A DNA stretch of 64,000 bases from an uncultured Dokdonia sp. (lineage in GTDB: Bacteria; Bacteroidota; Bacteroidia; Flavobacteriales; Flavobacteriaceae), in contig NZ_CANLOB010000017.1 of assembly GCF_947492815.1 (NCBI RefSeq), positions 46,485 to 110,484 on the forward strand, in the 5' to 3' direction. The notes beneath the pieces are model-generated. The model was not told the origin of the DNA. It ran no database searches and saw only the letters and a program-made list of their open reading frames with translations. Made by a program: the position numbers and the translations under genes. Below, piece after piece: positions 17,553 to 26,179 of the stretch; position 1 is the first letter of the stretch, and each line of letters opens with the position of its first letter.

Positions 17553-20500
17553 TTGAAATCAACCAACTTAATCAAAGTAGTAACTACACTACTTTTAGCA
17601 CTTTTTGTAGGGAATACATACGGTCAAACACAAGATGTTCTTGGACATGGATTTGATATACGATATATAGATCCATTAGACTGGAGTAGTTCTTCAAAAG
17701 GGAAAACACTCTTACAAAGCGATCCTATACGTACCTCCAATACACAAACCTTTCCAGAAACGCATGTTTTTGTAACTAATTCTTATGAGTTTGAAAAAGA
17801 GGTTTTAGAGGCAGACACTATCAACTACCCCTATGTAGCGTATAATAGTAAAGCACATTACAAACTATATGATACTTCTGAAAAAACAGATGTACTTATG
17901 GTATATACCAAAAAGAAAGTAGGCACAGCAACAGCGTTACTTCCAATAAAAAACAACACTTTAGATAGTGCTTTTATAGAAGACTTTAATAGGCTTGGTC
18001 GCGATATTACTCCCAATGGGTTTATTGCCAGATATGGCACACATATAGCACAAGAGGTTGCCTATGGCGGTGTTTTTCTACTTCAAAATTCTATTGCAAA
18101 AAATGATTATATCTATTCTCCATATGATAAAGAAGCTTTTAAAGAAAAAGTGATTATAGATATAGAACAACAACAATTAAACACTAAGGATACAGATCCG
18201 TTTATTAATGCTAAAAAAGGAAGACCATATACCATAGGTGGTGATAAAAATCAATTATGGTTTACTGATTGGGAGAAAACAGTTTCTAAAAACACCCAAG
18301 TGCCTATAGAAGTGCGATTAACACCTATTGTAGAGGTATTACGATCAGTACCATTACCTGAAGTAAAAGATAAATCCACAAAAATAAAACTCTTAGACAG
18401 TATTACTACTGTTGCTATGGCATCTGCACGTAATGAAGTGAGTAGAAAACAATCCAGTACATTTTTTAAAAAATACTCATTGCGATTTAAGCAAGAGATT
18501 ATAAGTTTTGTAAAAAAGAGTATGGGGCCTGTTAAAACGAGTGGAAACGATTATACAGGTGATATCTTTTTTGGTGGTTTTTCAAAAGATGAAGCATTAT
18601 TACATACAAAACCACTTATTGAGAGAGGAGGTCTTCGTCTAGAAACACTTATTACTGATGAAGTAGTCACCCTAGACAAGAATGTTATTGTAACGATTAA
18701 ACCAGAAGATATTGAGTACGGATATATGAGTGTTTGGGATGATACCAAAAAACTTTTTAAAAGTCCTGATAGAAAACGATTACGTGTTGCAGGGTCTGAG
18801 GAAGCTAAAACATACTATAAAGATGCTTTATTAAACAACGTTCAGAAAACAATTACATTGACTTCTATAGATGATCATATCTATGAAGTGGTTTACACAA
18901 TGAAGCTTGTTAGAGAGACAGATCTTCTCAAAAACACAAATACACAATATAATTATGTTATAGATTCTGAACTTGTCGCCGCCGCTGCTACAGGAAACAT
19001 AGAACGACTAGAAGAACTCTTTATAAGAAATGCCAACGTTAGTGCACAGGGTCTTATAGAAGCCGTAATTGTAAACAAGCAACCGATTGCTATTCTTAAT
19101 TATATATTAGATAAAGGGGTTCGTGCCACTACACGAGATTTAGATATCATATTTGAACGAGAACATTTTAATGAAGATTATGCACTTACATTATTAGAAA
19201 GAGGTGCTATTCCTAAAAATAATATGATATACAAAGCAGTAGCTTATAAAAGTGCCCCTGTTGTATATGCGCTTTTTAGAGAAGGTGCACAGCCTCGTAA
19301 CAACGACCTTTCATTTGCATTGCAACTACGCTACTACCCTACTGTAAAAGCACTTATGAGTGAAGACTATGATGTATTTGAAGCCGATATGGACCAATTA
19401 CTCCTTGCTGTTGAAAATGATGACAATGATCTAGCAAAAAAGTTTATTGCTATGGGAGCAACAGCCGATGCGAGTCTATTAGAAAAAGCGATAAAAACAG
19501 AAAATCTTGAACTTAAAAACACCGTTATTCCTGTTACCGAAGCAAATCAAGAGTCTCTTGAAGTAGCAGCCTCTATCAATGACGAAAAACTATTTGAATA
19601 CTTCATCGATAAGGAAGCTACTATCAATACCAACGTTGCTGTAGAAATAGCAATAGATAATGAGAATGTGACTATTCTTGATATGGGATTAAAAAATGGA
19701 GGCGAACCTTCTGAAGCACTAGAATATGCTATTGTAAAAGAAAATAAACCAGCCATAGAAGTTGCTTTAAAAAATAAAGCAAAACCAGAACCCGTTTTTG
19801 CCTATGCTATAGAAAGTGAAGATTTACAATTATTTGAAGATGCATTACTTACCTATGGAGGGTCTTATGAAGATGCTTTAGAAGAATCTGTAAAAAGAGA
19901 TAAATTAGCGTTTGCACAATTAGTTTTAGCTGAGAACAACGAGTCTCTTAATACTAGTGAGGTTGTTCCTATTGCCGTAGAAAATGAAAATTTAGACATG
20001 GTAACGCTTTTAGTAGATAATAGTGCAAACCCAACAGAAGGAATAGAAACTGCCGTGCGCGTAGAAAATATTCCTATAGTACAATATTTAATATCTGAAG
20101 GAGCTGAAACCTTAAGTCCAGAATTAATAACGAGTGCCGTAAAAGGAGAAAATCTTGAATTATCTAAAATCCTTATTGAAGAAGGAAATGCAAATGCAAA
20201 TGATGCTATACAAGCCGCAGCAGAGACTGCAAATGTTGATATTACAGGTTACTTATTAGAAAAAGGTGCCACCGCAGATGATGCACTTAAGGATGCCATG
20301 GAAACTACCAATGAAGAAATCATCCTTATGCTTATGGAAAAAACATCTTCTATAAGTGATAATGCACTTTCTATTGCTAGTAGAAAAGGGAATTTAAATG
20401 TGGTTAAATACCTTTCGGAGAAAAAAGATTTCGATATACAGAAAGGGTTATTTGATGCTATTTATTATAAACAAGATGATATCCTAGAATATCTATTAGC

Positions 20501-20900
20501 TAAAGGGGCAAAAGTATCTCCTGAACTATTGAAAGATGCAATCTCTGTCAATTATATCTCTGGCATAAAGACACTTATTAATAATGGCGTTGATGTAAAT
20601 CACATCTACGATACTAATGAAACTCCGCTACTAATTTATGTACAAGAAATGGCTGCTAAAGATACGCAACTCATTACTTTCCTATTAGAAAAAGGAGCTG
20701 ATATAAATGCTACTAATGGCAATGGAGAAACAGCTATGCATATAGCTACTCGAAGGGGTACAGCTTTTATCGAACTTATCAAAATATTGATAAGCAATGA
20801 AGCAGATTTAACGATGAAGACTCTTAAAGGAAAAACAGCCTTAGATTATGCTTCAGAAAGAGAGATTAAATCACTTATAAAGAAAGGTCTAAAAAGTTAA
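17553..20900 (+). CDS. Secreted MACPF (perforin-like) protein with long ankyrin-like repeat tail
   Basis: 1115 residues, UUG start (the next Met is far inside). A signal peptide covers 1-24 (ending NTYGQ). The N-terminal region begins VLGHGFDIRYIDPLDWS, as many Bacteroidota MACPF proteins do, and carries the MACPF signature ARYGTHIAQEVAYGG (YGTH at 161-164). It continues with WFTDWEKTV...PIEVRLTPIVEVL (about 236-264), where the family's tryptophan and proline strand lie. After a ~200-residue spacer, about 475-1112 consists of roughly 19 degenerate ankyrin-like repeats of ~32 residues (LVAAAATGNIERLEELF to EGAxxxD patterns). Only the last two are canonical (LLEKGADINATNGNGETAMHIATRRG). MACPF proteins insert into membranes as pores; the repeats probably bind a partner. 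Target and release route are unknown. No immunity or secretion gene is adjacent. Confidence 0.82.
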   Translation: MKSTNLIKVVTTLLLALFVGNTYGQTQDVLGHGFDIRYIDPLDWSSSSKGKTLLQSDPIRTSNTQTFPETHVFVTNSYEFEKEVLEADTINYPYVAYNSKAHYKLYDTSEKTDVLMVYTKKKVGTATALLPIKNNTLDSAFIEDFNRLGRDITPNGFIARYGTHIAQEVAYGGVFLLQNSIAKNDYIYSPYDKEAFKEKVIIDIEQQQLNTKDTDPFINAKKGRPYTIGGDKNQLWFTDWEKTVSKNTQVPIEVRLTPIVEVLRSVPLPEVKDKSTKIKLLDSITTVAMASARNEVSRKQSSTFFKKYSLRFKQEIISFVKKSMGPVKTSGNDYTGDIFFGGFSKDEALLHTKPLIERGGLRLETLITDEVVTLDKNVIVTIKPEDIEYGYMSVWDDTKKLFKSPDRKRLRVAGSEEAKTYYKDALLNNVQKTITLTSIDDHIYEVVYTMKLVRETDLLKNTNTQYNYVIDSELVAAAATGNIERLEELFIRNANVSAQGLIEAVIVNKQPIAILNYILDKGVRATTRDLDIIFEREHFNEDYALTLLERGAIPKNNMIYKAVAYKSAPVVYALFREGAQPRNNDLSFALQLRYYPTVKALMSEDYDVFEADMDQLLLAVENDDNDLAKKFIAMGATADASLLEKAIKTENLELKNTVIPVTEANQESLEVAASINDEKLFEYFIDKEATINTNVAVEIAIDNENVTILDMGLKNGGEPSEALEYAIVKENKPAIEVALKNKAKPEPVFAYAIESEDLQLFEDALLTYGGSYEDALEESVKRDKLAFAQLVLAENNESLNTSEVVPIAVENENLDMVTLLVDNSANPTEGIETAVRVENIPIVQYLISEGAETLSPELITSAVKGENLELSKILIEEGNANANDAIQAAAETANVDITGYLLEKGATADDALKDAMETTNEEIILMLMEKTSSISDNALSIASRKGNLNVVKYLSEKKDFDIQKGLFDAIYYKQDDILEYLLAKGAKVSPELLKDAISVNYISGIKTLINNGVDVNHIYDTNETPLLIYVQEMAAKDTQLITFLLEKGADINATNGNGETAMHIATRRGTAFIELIKILISNEADLTMKTLKGKTALDYASEREIKSLIKKGLKS

Positions 20901-21253
20901 CGTTAATTATTTTACAAACTTTCCAAATCTGTTTGAGCATTCTATATATAAATATTGCTAAAACAGATTAAAATTAAGGAAGGTGTTACTCTTAATTTTG
21001 AAGAAATCGTTTTCCACGAATTAAATAGAATGTGCTTGACAATTTATTTTATTAGCAAGACCAGCCATTTTTAAAAAACATGTATCTATACTTATGATAT
21101 AGAAAACTATAGACTTCATTCATAGTTATACAAACAATAGACAATTCTAAATTTCTAATACTATATTAATACAAAAAAAAACTCCAAGTTTAGTTATTTT
21201 AAACTTGGAGTTTTTGTCTACAACTTAATAAATGCTATGTCGTTTTGAAAAAT
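20901..21253. other. 353-bp intergenic region, terminator only
   Basis: AT-rich and without a convincing frame. The only feature I see is the bidirectional terminator at 21177-21215. Confidence 0.6.
21177..21215. terminator. Bidirectional terminator between the MACPF gene and the curli operon
   Basis: AAAAACTCCAAGTTTA (21177-21192), a 7-base loop, then TAAACTTGGAGTTTTT (21200-21215): a perfect 16-bp stem with A and T runs outside, between two convergent units. Confidence 0.88.
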
Positions 21254-22786
21254 TTATTCCCAATCAGGCATATTAGCATTGGTAAATAACTCATCATCAT
21301 TGATGGTATTTCCTTCAATTTCAAATAAGAATATAGCAGGAATAGCTCCTACGTTACTATCTACTCTAGTAAATATAACATCGCCTTCAGAAGGTGAAAA
21401 CCTAGGATCTAAATCATTCTCTCCAGTAATTACATCTGTAGCTAGCATTTGACTTGTTGCAGATTCTACATCATAAATAAATAATCTACTAGAAAAAATT
21501 CTATACTGAGGGTTTTCAGAATTGGAGGTATCTCTTGAATATAAAACTTTGTCTCCATTAGCACTTATTTGTGCTCCACCAGCTGCACCTTGTTCTCCTT
21601 CTAATACAACAAATTCTTCTACTCCTGTAGTTGCATTTACTGCAAAAATTCGAACATTATAACCATTAATATTATTTGTTTTAAGTAACAACAAATTGGT
21701 ATCAAACTCTTGAACATCTACTTCTGATATAAATGAACCATCAGTTGTTTGATACACCTCACTTAAACCTGTTCCATCTGGATTGATACTATATAATGTA
21801 TCAAAGAATGAATAAATCAGTCGATCTCCATTGGGAGACCATGTAAAATCAAGTTCATCTTGCCTAAAACCAGCAACAGGTATCGTAGAAGTTACTTGTT
21901 CTACATTTTCACCTGTTAAATCCATGGTAAATATATGCGTATCTCCTCCTACTGTTCTAAGGAATGCGATTCGCTGTGCTTGATTATTCTTTCTAGGTCT
22001 GAAACTATTCGTTCCATCATCTGTAAGCTGAAATAAATTCACGTCTACCTGAGTATTTCCATCATCTTCTACTTCACCTCCAGAAAATATGACACTATTA
22101 TCACCTTCTTTTTTTACAAACAAAAATGGATTTGATGGGAATGCCAATGTCGAAAATTCACTTATCGTTGAAGAAACAGGTGGGTTTTCACCATCATCCA
22201 CGGTTACTTGCCAAAAATAAGTAGCCCCTAGATTAAGATCAGATACCGTAAATGTAGTATCCTGTTCTATTGAATAGTTCTCTATTTCATTTGTAAACGC
22301 ATTGCGTAATTCTAAATCATATGTAAGTGTTGTTGCATTAGATTCAGAACTATTCCAAACAAACTCTACTTCACTTTCAATATCATTTGCCCCATCTAAA
22401 GGGGTTAATAATACTGGTGCAGATGGAGGATCGTTTGTAATAGATGCTCTATCTAATTCAAAAGCCACTGTAGCAATTTCTTCAGAAATAACTGCAGCAC
22501 CTTCAAAAGCTGTATCAAAACCTTCAAGTTCAGCCATTACTGAATAATCATCTATGGCTATATTCAATAATGAGAAAAAACCATTGTCATCGGTAAATAC
22601 AGTACTTGAAGAAGGATTTGTTGTTATCTTTACATTACTTAAAGGCATATCATCTTCACTAGAAATAACAGTTCCGGTTAAGCCTCCAGTTAATTCATCT
22701 TCTATGGTATCTTCACTACAACTTGAAGCAAAGACAACCAATACTAATGTTAGCGTATATATTAATTTATTAATCTTCATTCTCAA
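21254..22786 (-). CDS. Multidomain surface lipoprotein (CarboxypepD_reg + FN3-like + TolB-like propeller), end of curli operon
   Basis: 510 residues. It has a lipoprotein signal (INKLIYTLTLVLVVFASSC, then SEDTIEDE), a carboxypeptidase-regulatory-like beta sandwich (about 33-112; GTVISSEDDMPLSNVKITTNPSS...DDNGFFSL), and an FN3-like domain (about 118-212; PSAPVLLTPLDGANDIESEVEFVWN...TYFWQVTVDDGE). A TolB/WD40-like propeller follows (about 215-510), with repeats such as DLDFTWSPNGDRLIYS and DLDPRFSPSEGDVIFT. The start overlaps the csgG stop by 17 bases, so it is translated as the last gene of the csgE-F-G operon. By context it may anchor or bind the curli fibre at the surface; that is inference. 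Confidence 0.8.
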   Translation of the reverse strand: MRMKINKLIYTLTLVLVVFASSCSEDTIEDELTGGLTGTVISSEDDMPLSNVKITTNPSSSTVFTDDNGFFSLLNIAIDDYSVMAELEGFDTAFEGAAVISEEIATVAFELDRASITNDPPSAPVLLTPLDGANDIESEVEFVWNSSESNATTLTYDLELRNAFTNEIENYSIEQDTTFTVSDLNLGATYFWQVTVDDGENPPVSSTISEFSTLAFPSNPFLFVKKEGDNSVIFSGGEVEDDGNTQVDVNLFQLTDDGTNSFRPRKNNQAQRIAFLRTVGGDTHIFTMDLTGENVEQVTSTIPVAGFRQDELDFTWSPNGDRLIYSFFDTLYSINPDGTGLSEVYQTTDGSFISEVDVQEFDTNLLLLKTNNINGYNVRIFAVNATTGVEEFVVLEGEQGAAGGAQISANGDKVLYSRDTSNSENPQYRIFSSRLFIYDVESATSQMLATDVITGENDLDPRFSPSEGDVIFTRVDSNVGAIPAIFLFEIEGNTINDDELFTNANMPDWE

Positions 22787-24197
22787 TATCTTCTATAGTT
22801 TCTTTTTTGGATTTGTTTTTCCAATTGAAATTATAATTAACACCTATTCCAAAATTAAAATAAAAATCATCTCTTTTACCATTCACTCTGAAATCTAATT
22901 CATCACTAAAAACAACATTATGTTCTGCAAATACCTTTAGACCAACTCTAGGGTTAAGCTTGTATTGAATTCCAGCACCGTATTGCAATTTAAAAAATGC
23001 CCTACCAAATAATGTTTGTTCGTTAACGGTTTCTCTAAGATCTACTACTAGTCCAGGACCCGCATAAATAAAAGGAGATAAATCATCTTTAGGTAACACA
23101 TTAAAAACACCATTGATTCCTACACTACCAAATATATTTTGATATTGCTCTCCATTATTCAAATCAAACACAGCACCATCTATCGCTACATCAAAAAAGG
23201 TATTTAAATTATGTTGATAAGTAGCTGCTCCATAAAAACCAAGGCGCCTCGTTGCAAAATCACCATCTATAAGATTTCCTCCTCCTGAAAAACTAATCGT
23301 ATTTTTATATTCCCTATCTACAAAAAGTCTATTATATAATGCTTTAGACTCTTCAAATTCTTTATCTTTTAAATAGTTTTCTACTAATTGGTCATTTACT
23401 TCTTTACCGTCTTTAGTACTCCATAATTGATCTTTAACGCCTTCTACGATTAAATCATGTACTGCTTTTTCTATCGCATCTTTAACTGCAATCTGTACAG
23501 GCTCACTTTGAGTAATTCCAGTTTCTGCTTCTAATAAACGCTGAAACTTTACAAATCTAAAAAAGTTACCATTTAACGATTGAGATAATATAGTCTTAGA
23601 AACATAGATTGTTTTAAGAATTTCTCCACTAGTAGTAGACACCGCTCTCAAATAAACTGTAATCCGATCCTGTCTATATTGAGAAGAAGCACCTAAACCA
23701 AAATATCTAGCCCCTACTCCACCAGTAACAATATTAGTGTCATATGATATAATACCACCTTCCAAAATAAGTCCTGCATATAATAAAGGAGGTAATGGAG
23801 GTGTATTAGGATCTAGATTTTTAATATATTCTTGTTTTGTATTTCTAATAATATTACGTTCTGTAGTAAGATTACTAAGGTTTTCTCTTTCAATAGGCTT
23901 AAACCAACCAGAATCCTCTAATGCTTTAATTAGAATCGTGGTTCCTCCCTGAGTAACTGCTGTACTAAAAGTACTCCCGTTTTCTACAGGTTTAAACTGT
24001 CCCGTTTGATCACTAAAATTATATACAGCTACCTCTAATTTTTGAGCAGCATCAGGAAGCTCTAAAAGTTTATCTGTCGACTTAGAAAACTCACCTACAC
24101 GAGAAGGTTCTTGAAATAAAGGTTGGTTAAAATAAGCCCCGCAGGAATTAAATATAACTAGTAGTGATACTAGTATAATCTTTTTAAAATAATGCAT
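22770..24197 (-). CDS. csgG: Curli secretion channel CsgG with C-terminal outer-membrane barrel extension
   Basis: 475 residues, against about 280 in enterobacterial CsgG. The lipoprotein signal ends FNSC (Cys19). The CsgG domain (about 25-285) shows KLEVAVYNFSDQTGQFKP, GGTTILIKALEDSGWFKPIERENLSNLTTERNIIR, YAGLILEGGIISYDTN and ITVYLRAVSTTSGEILKTIYVSKTILSQ. CsgG forms a nine-fold peptide-diffusion channel in the outer membrane for curlin subunits. The extra C-terminal region (about 290-475) has alternating amphipathic strands (TISFSGGGNL, RRLGFYGAATYQHNLN, VGLKVFAEHNVVF, YFNFGIGVNYNF), like an OmpW/OmpA-type barrel. It follows csgF by 24 bases and overlaps the next gene. Confidence 0.92.
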   Translation of the reverse strand: MHYFKKIILVSLLVIFNSCGAYFNQPLFQEPSRVGEFSKSTDKLLELPDAAQKLEVAVYNFSDQTGQFKPVENGSTFSTAVTQGGTTILIKALEDSGWFKPIERENLSNLTTERNIIRNTKQEYIKNLDPNTPPLPPLLYAGLILEGGIISYDTNIVTGGVGARYFGLGASSQYRQDRITVYLRAVSTTSGEILKTIYVSKTILSQSLNGNFFRFVKFQRLLEAETGITQSEPVQIAVKDAIEKAVHDLIVEGVKDQLWSTKDGKEVNDQLVENYLKDKEFEESKALYNRLFVDREYKNTISFSGGGNLIDGDFATRRLGFYGAATYQHNLNTFFDVAIDGAVFDLNNGEQYQNIFGSVGINGVFNVLPKDDLSPFIYAGPGLVVDLRETVNEQTLFGRAFFKLQYGAGIQYKLNPRVGLKVFAEHNVVFSDELDFRVNGKRDDFYFNFGIGVNYNFNWKNKSKKETIEDIENED

Positions 24198-24221
24198 ATT
24201 ATAATACTAATTGCTCTCTTA

Positions 24222-24629
24222 CTAATTAGGAACGATGACTTGCGTTTCCTCTCCGTTTGTAGTATCTAAAATATTAATAATAAGACCTTCACCACTTTCA
24301 AACACTTCTACAGCTAAAGTTCCAAATGTAAAAGTTCCTGGTTCTGTTAATTGCCCTATTGAGTCTAATTGTTGTTGTGTTAATGTACGAGAAATTTGAC
24401 TAAGAATCTGATTATTCAAATTATCTCCAAATCGTTCTAAATCTGATTGTTGATCTGTAGCGTTTTGAGGGGCTGTAAAACCATTTTGAGCTTGGGCAGA
24501 ACCTAATAATTGTTGATAATTAAAGGTGTCTCCTCCAAAAAAAGGGTTTATGGGTCTATAAACAAATTGTTGTGCACTCATTGAGGTGACAACAAAAGTA
24601 ATAAATAAGGTAATGATCGTTGTTTTCAT
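24222..24629 (-). CDS. csgF: Curli assembly factor CsgF
   Basis: 135 residues with a signal peptide (1-19, ending SMSAQ). The mature N terminus, QFVYRPINPFFGGDTFNYQQLLGSAQAQN, is the hallmark of CsgF, the segment that plugs into the CsgG pore. The rest (about 50-135) has a helix with TLTQQQLDSIGQL and a beta-rich tail (GTFTFGTLAVEVFESGEGLIINILDT). CsgF links secretion to nucleation at the surface. It sits 7 bases after csgE and 24 before csgG, in the same operon. Confidence 0.93.
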   Translation of the reverse strand: MKTTIITLFITFVVTSMSAQQFVYRPINPFFGGDTFNYQQLLGSAQAQNGFTAPQNATDQQSDLERFGDNLNNQILSQISRTLTQQQLDSIGQLTEPGTFTFGTLAVEVFESGEGLIINILDTTNGEETQVIVPN

Positions 24630-24636
24630 GATAAAA

Positions 24637-25431
24637 CTAATATCTTATAAATTGTTCATTCTGCTTTTCTAATCTATTGAGGAAAGATAACACTCTTTGA
24701 AGAGATATTCTAACCATATTGCTAAGAAATTCTTTTCTAGGTTGTGCAAAAAATTGCCAAACTAGTTTTCCATCAACTTGCACAGTAATTAACGTATTCC
24801 TTCTTCTTCCAGGAACTTCTTTTATTAATATATTTTTAGGAGACTGTATTTGTCTATTATAATATTCACTATAAAACATTCTAAAAAAATCACGTCCAGA
24901 TTTAGTCAATGTTTTTTGCAATACCAAGCCCTCAATTCTATAACCATCTTGAGCAACAGCTTCATCTTGTGATGTTGTTTTTGGGGTATTCTTATTTAAA
25001 TCTATAACTGTTTTACCACCTTGTTCAAGTACAATACGATCTTTACCAACAGGCTTATTGTCTTTGTCATAAATTAATAGTAATAGTATAATTTTATCAT
25101 CAACATTATAATTTACAGTTAATGTTGATAACACCTTTTTTTCATCTCCTTTTAAAAAGAATAAATCAGTTTGATTATTTTTTACAACATTTCCATCTTT
25201 ACCAGTCCTGAAAACTGAATAATCATACTTCAAATTAATATCTGTAGAAGTTTTATTACGGACAGCAGCATGAAAAGTATAGAACTCACTATTACGTTCT
25301 ACTAATATTTTAGCTTGAATTTCTTTATTAAAGAATTGACCATACGTTATGGATATATTCGCTATGATGAAAACAATAAGTAGAAATGTTTTCTTGATCT
25401 CATTTGTAGCTATTTTATGAATCAATCTCAT
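24637..25431 (-). CDS. csgE: Curli assembly factor CsgE with N-terminal CsgH-like domain
   Basis: 264 residues, about twice the length of E. coli CsgE. A signal peptide ends near residue 31 (ITYGQ). The C-terminal domain (about 150-264) is CsgE: YRIEGLVLQKTLTKSGRDFFRMFYSEYYNRQ, PGRRRNTLITVQVDGKLVWQFFAQPRKEFLSN. CsgE caps CsgG and directs subunits into the channel. The N-terminal ~100 residues (about 38-138) form a beta sandwich (SEFYTFHAAVRNKTSTDINLKYDYSVFRTGKDGNVVKNNQTDLFFLKGDEKKVLSTLTVN) that resembles CsgH, a curlin chaperone of Alphaproteobacteria. The fusion is inferred from pattern, not alignment. It follows the CsgB-like gene by 30 bases. Confidence 0.88.
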   Translation of the reverse strand: MRLIHKIATNEIKKTFLLIVFIIANISITYGQFFNKEIQAKILVERNSEFYTFHAAVRNKTSTDINLKYDYSVFRTGKDGNVVKNNQTDLFFLKGDEKKVLSTLTVNYNVDDKIILLLLIYDKDNKPVGKDRIVLEQGGKTVIDLNKNTPKTTSQDEAVAQDGYRIEGLVLQKTLTKSGRDFFRMFYSEYYNRQIQSPKNILIKEVPGRRRNTLITVQVDGKLVWQFFAQPRKEFLSNMVRISLQRVLSFLNRLEKQNEQFIRY

Positions 25432-25461
25432 AGCTTATGTATATTATAAGAATCAGTATGC

Positions 25462-26007
25462 CTACTGGAAACTTCTTATAATTATTGTTGGAGAAGCCTC
25501 CGTCTGCACAAATCTTAATGATCTTGTTATAGAATTTGTTCCAAAACGCTCAAAGGTAAGATTATCACCTTGCTGTAGCAAGTCTAAAGAAGCATCTTCT
25601 GTTGGATTATTTACAAAATCTCTTATTAAATTAAAATTTCCGTCTTGTGTCACGTTAGTAACGATCGTATTTGCACGATAATCTAATGCTGTAAAATTAG
25701 AATTCCCTCTCTGGGTTACTTGAATTTCACTTGAATTCGTATTAGAATTAACAGAAACTATATTTAAATCTCCTATTTGTGTTAAAAAAACACTATTTCC
25801 TGTGATTTGTTGATTTCTCACATTAGGAGCAGTATCAAAACCTAAATTTAAAAATATATCAGAGCTAATAGACTGATTATCTAACACAATCTCATTCCCG
25901 TTAACTTCCTCTTCTTCTGGATCTTCATCAAATGTTTGGGCAAAGAGCGGTATACTACAGAACGTAGTAAAGCAAAAGGCAATCAATAAGCAGACAAAAT
26001 TTTTCAT
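25462..26007 (-). CDS. csgB: Small curlin-repeat protein, probable nucleator (CsgB-like)
   Basis: 181 residues with a signal peptide (about 1-23, ending PLFAQ) and an acidic linker (DEDPEEEEVNGNE). Some four imperfect curlin-type repeats follow, of the form hxhxQxGxxN: NSVFLTQIGDLNIV, SEIQVTQRGNSNFT, TIVTNVTQDGNFNLI, LDLLQQGDNLTFE. It is much shorter than the four curlins upstream and is grouped with csgE by a 30-base gap rather than with the curlins, from which a terminator (26129-26166) separates it. The role of nucleator, tethering fibres to CsgF, is inferred from size and position; symbol tentative. Confidence 0.72.
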   Translation of the reverse strand: MKNFVCLLIAFCFTTFCSIPLFAQTFDEDPEEEEVNGNEIVLDNQSISSDIFLNLGFDTAPNVRNQQITGNSVFLTQIGDLNIVSVNSNTNSSEIQVTQRGNSNFTALDYRANTIVTNVTQDGNFNLIRDFVNNPTEDASLDLLQQGDNLTFERFGTNSITRSLRFVQTEASPTIIIRSFQ

Positions 26008-26128
26008 ATCTCTAATTTAGAATAAAAATTGGTTCTGGACTATATATTTAACACTAGAATTTCAATTTATTATAAAACACAAAAATTAAACTCGTTAAAA
26101 TTATAAACGAATTTAAATTTTATAAAAT

Positions 26129-26166
26129 AAAAGTAACAGGTGAGTTACATTACACCTGCTACTTTT
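26129..26166 (-). terminator. Terminator after curlin gene 1
   Basis: On the minus strand, AAAAGTAGCAGGTG pairs with CACCTGTTACTTTT (one mismatch) around a 10-base loop, followed by TTTTATTTT. It starts 13 bases past the stop at 26180 and separates the curlins from the csgB-E-F-G unit. Confidence 0.75.
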
Positions 26167-26179
26167 AACATACTACTTT

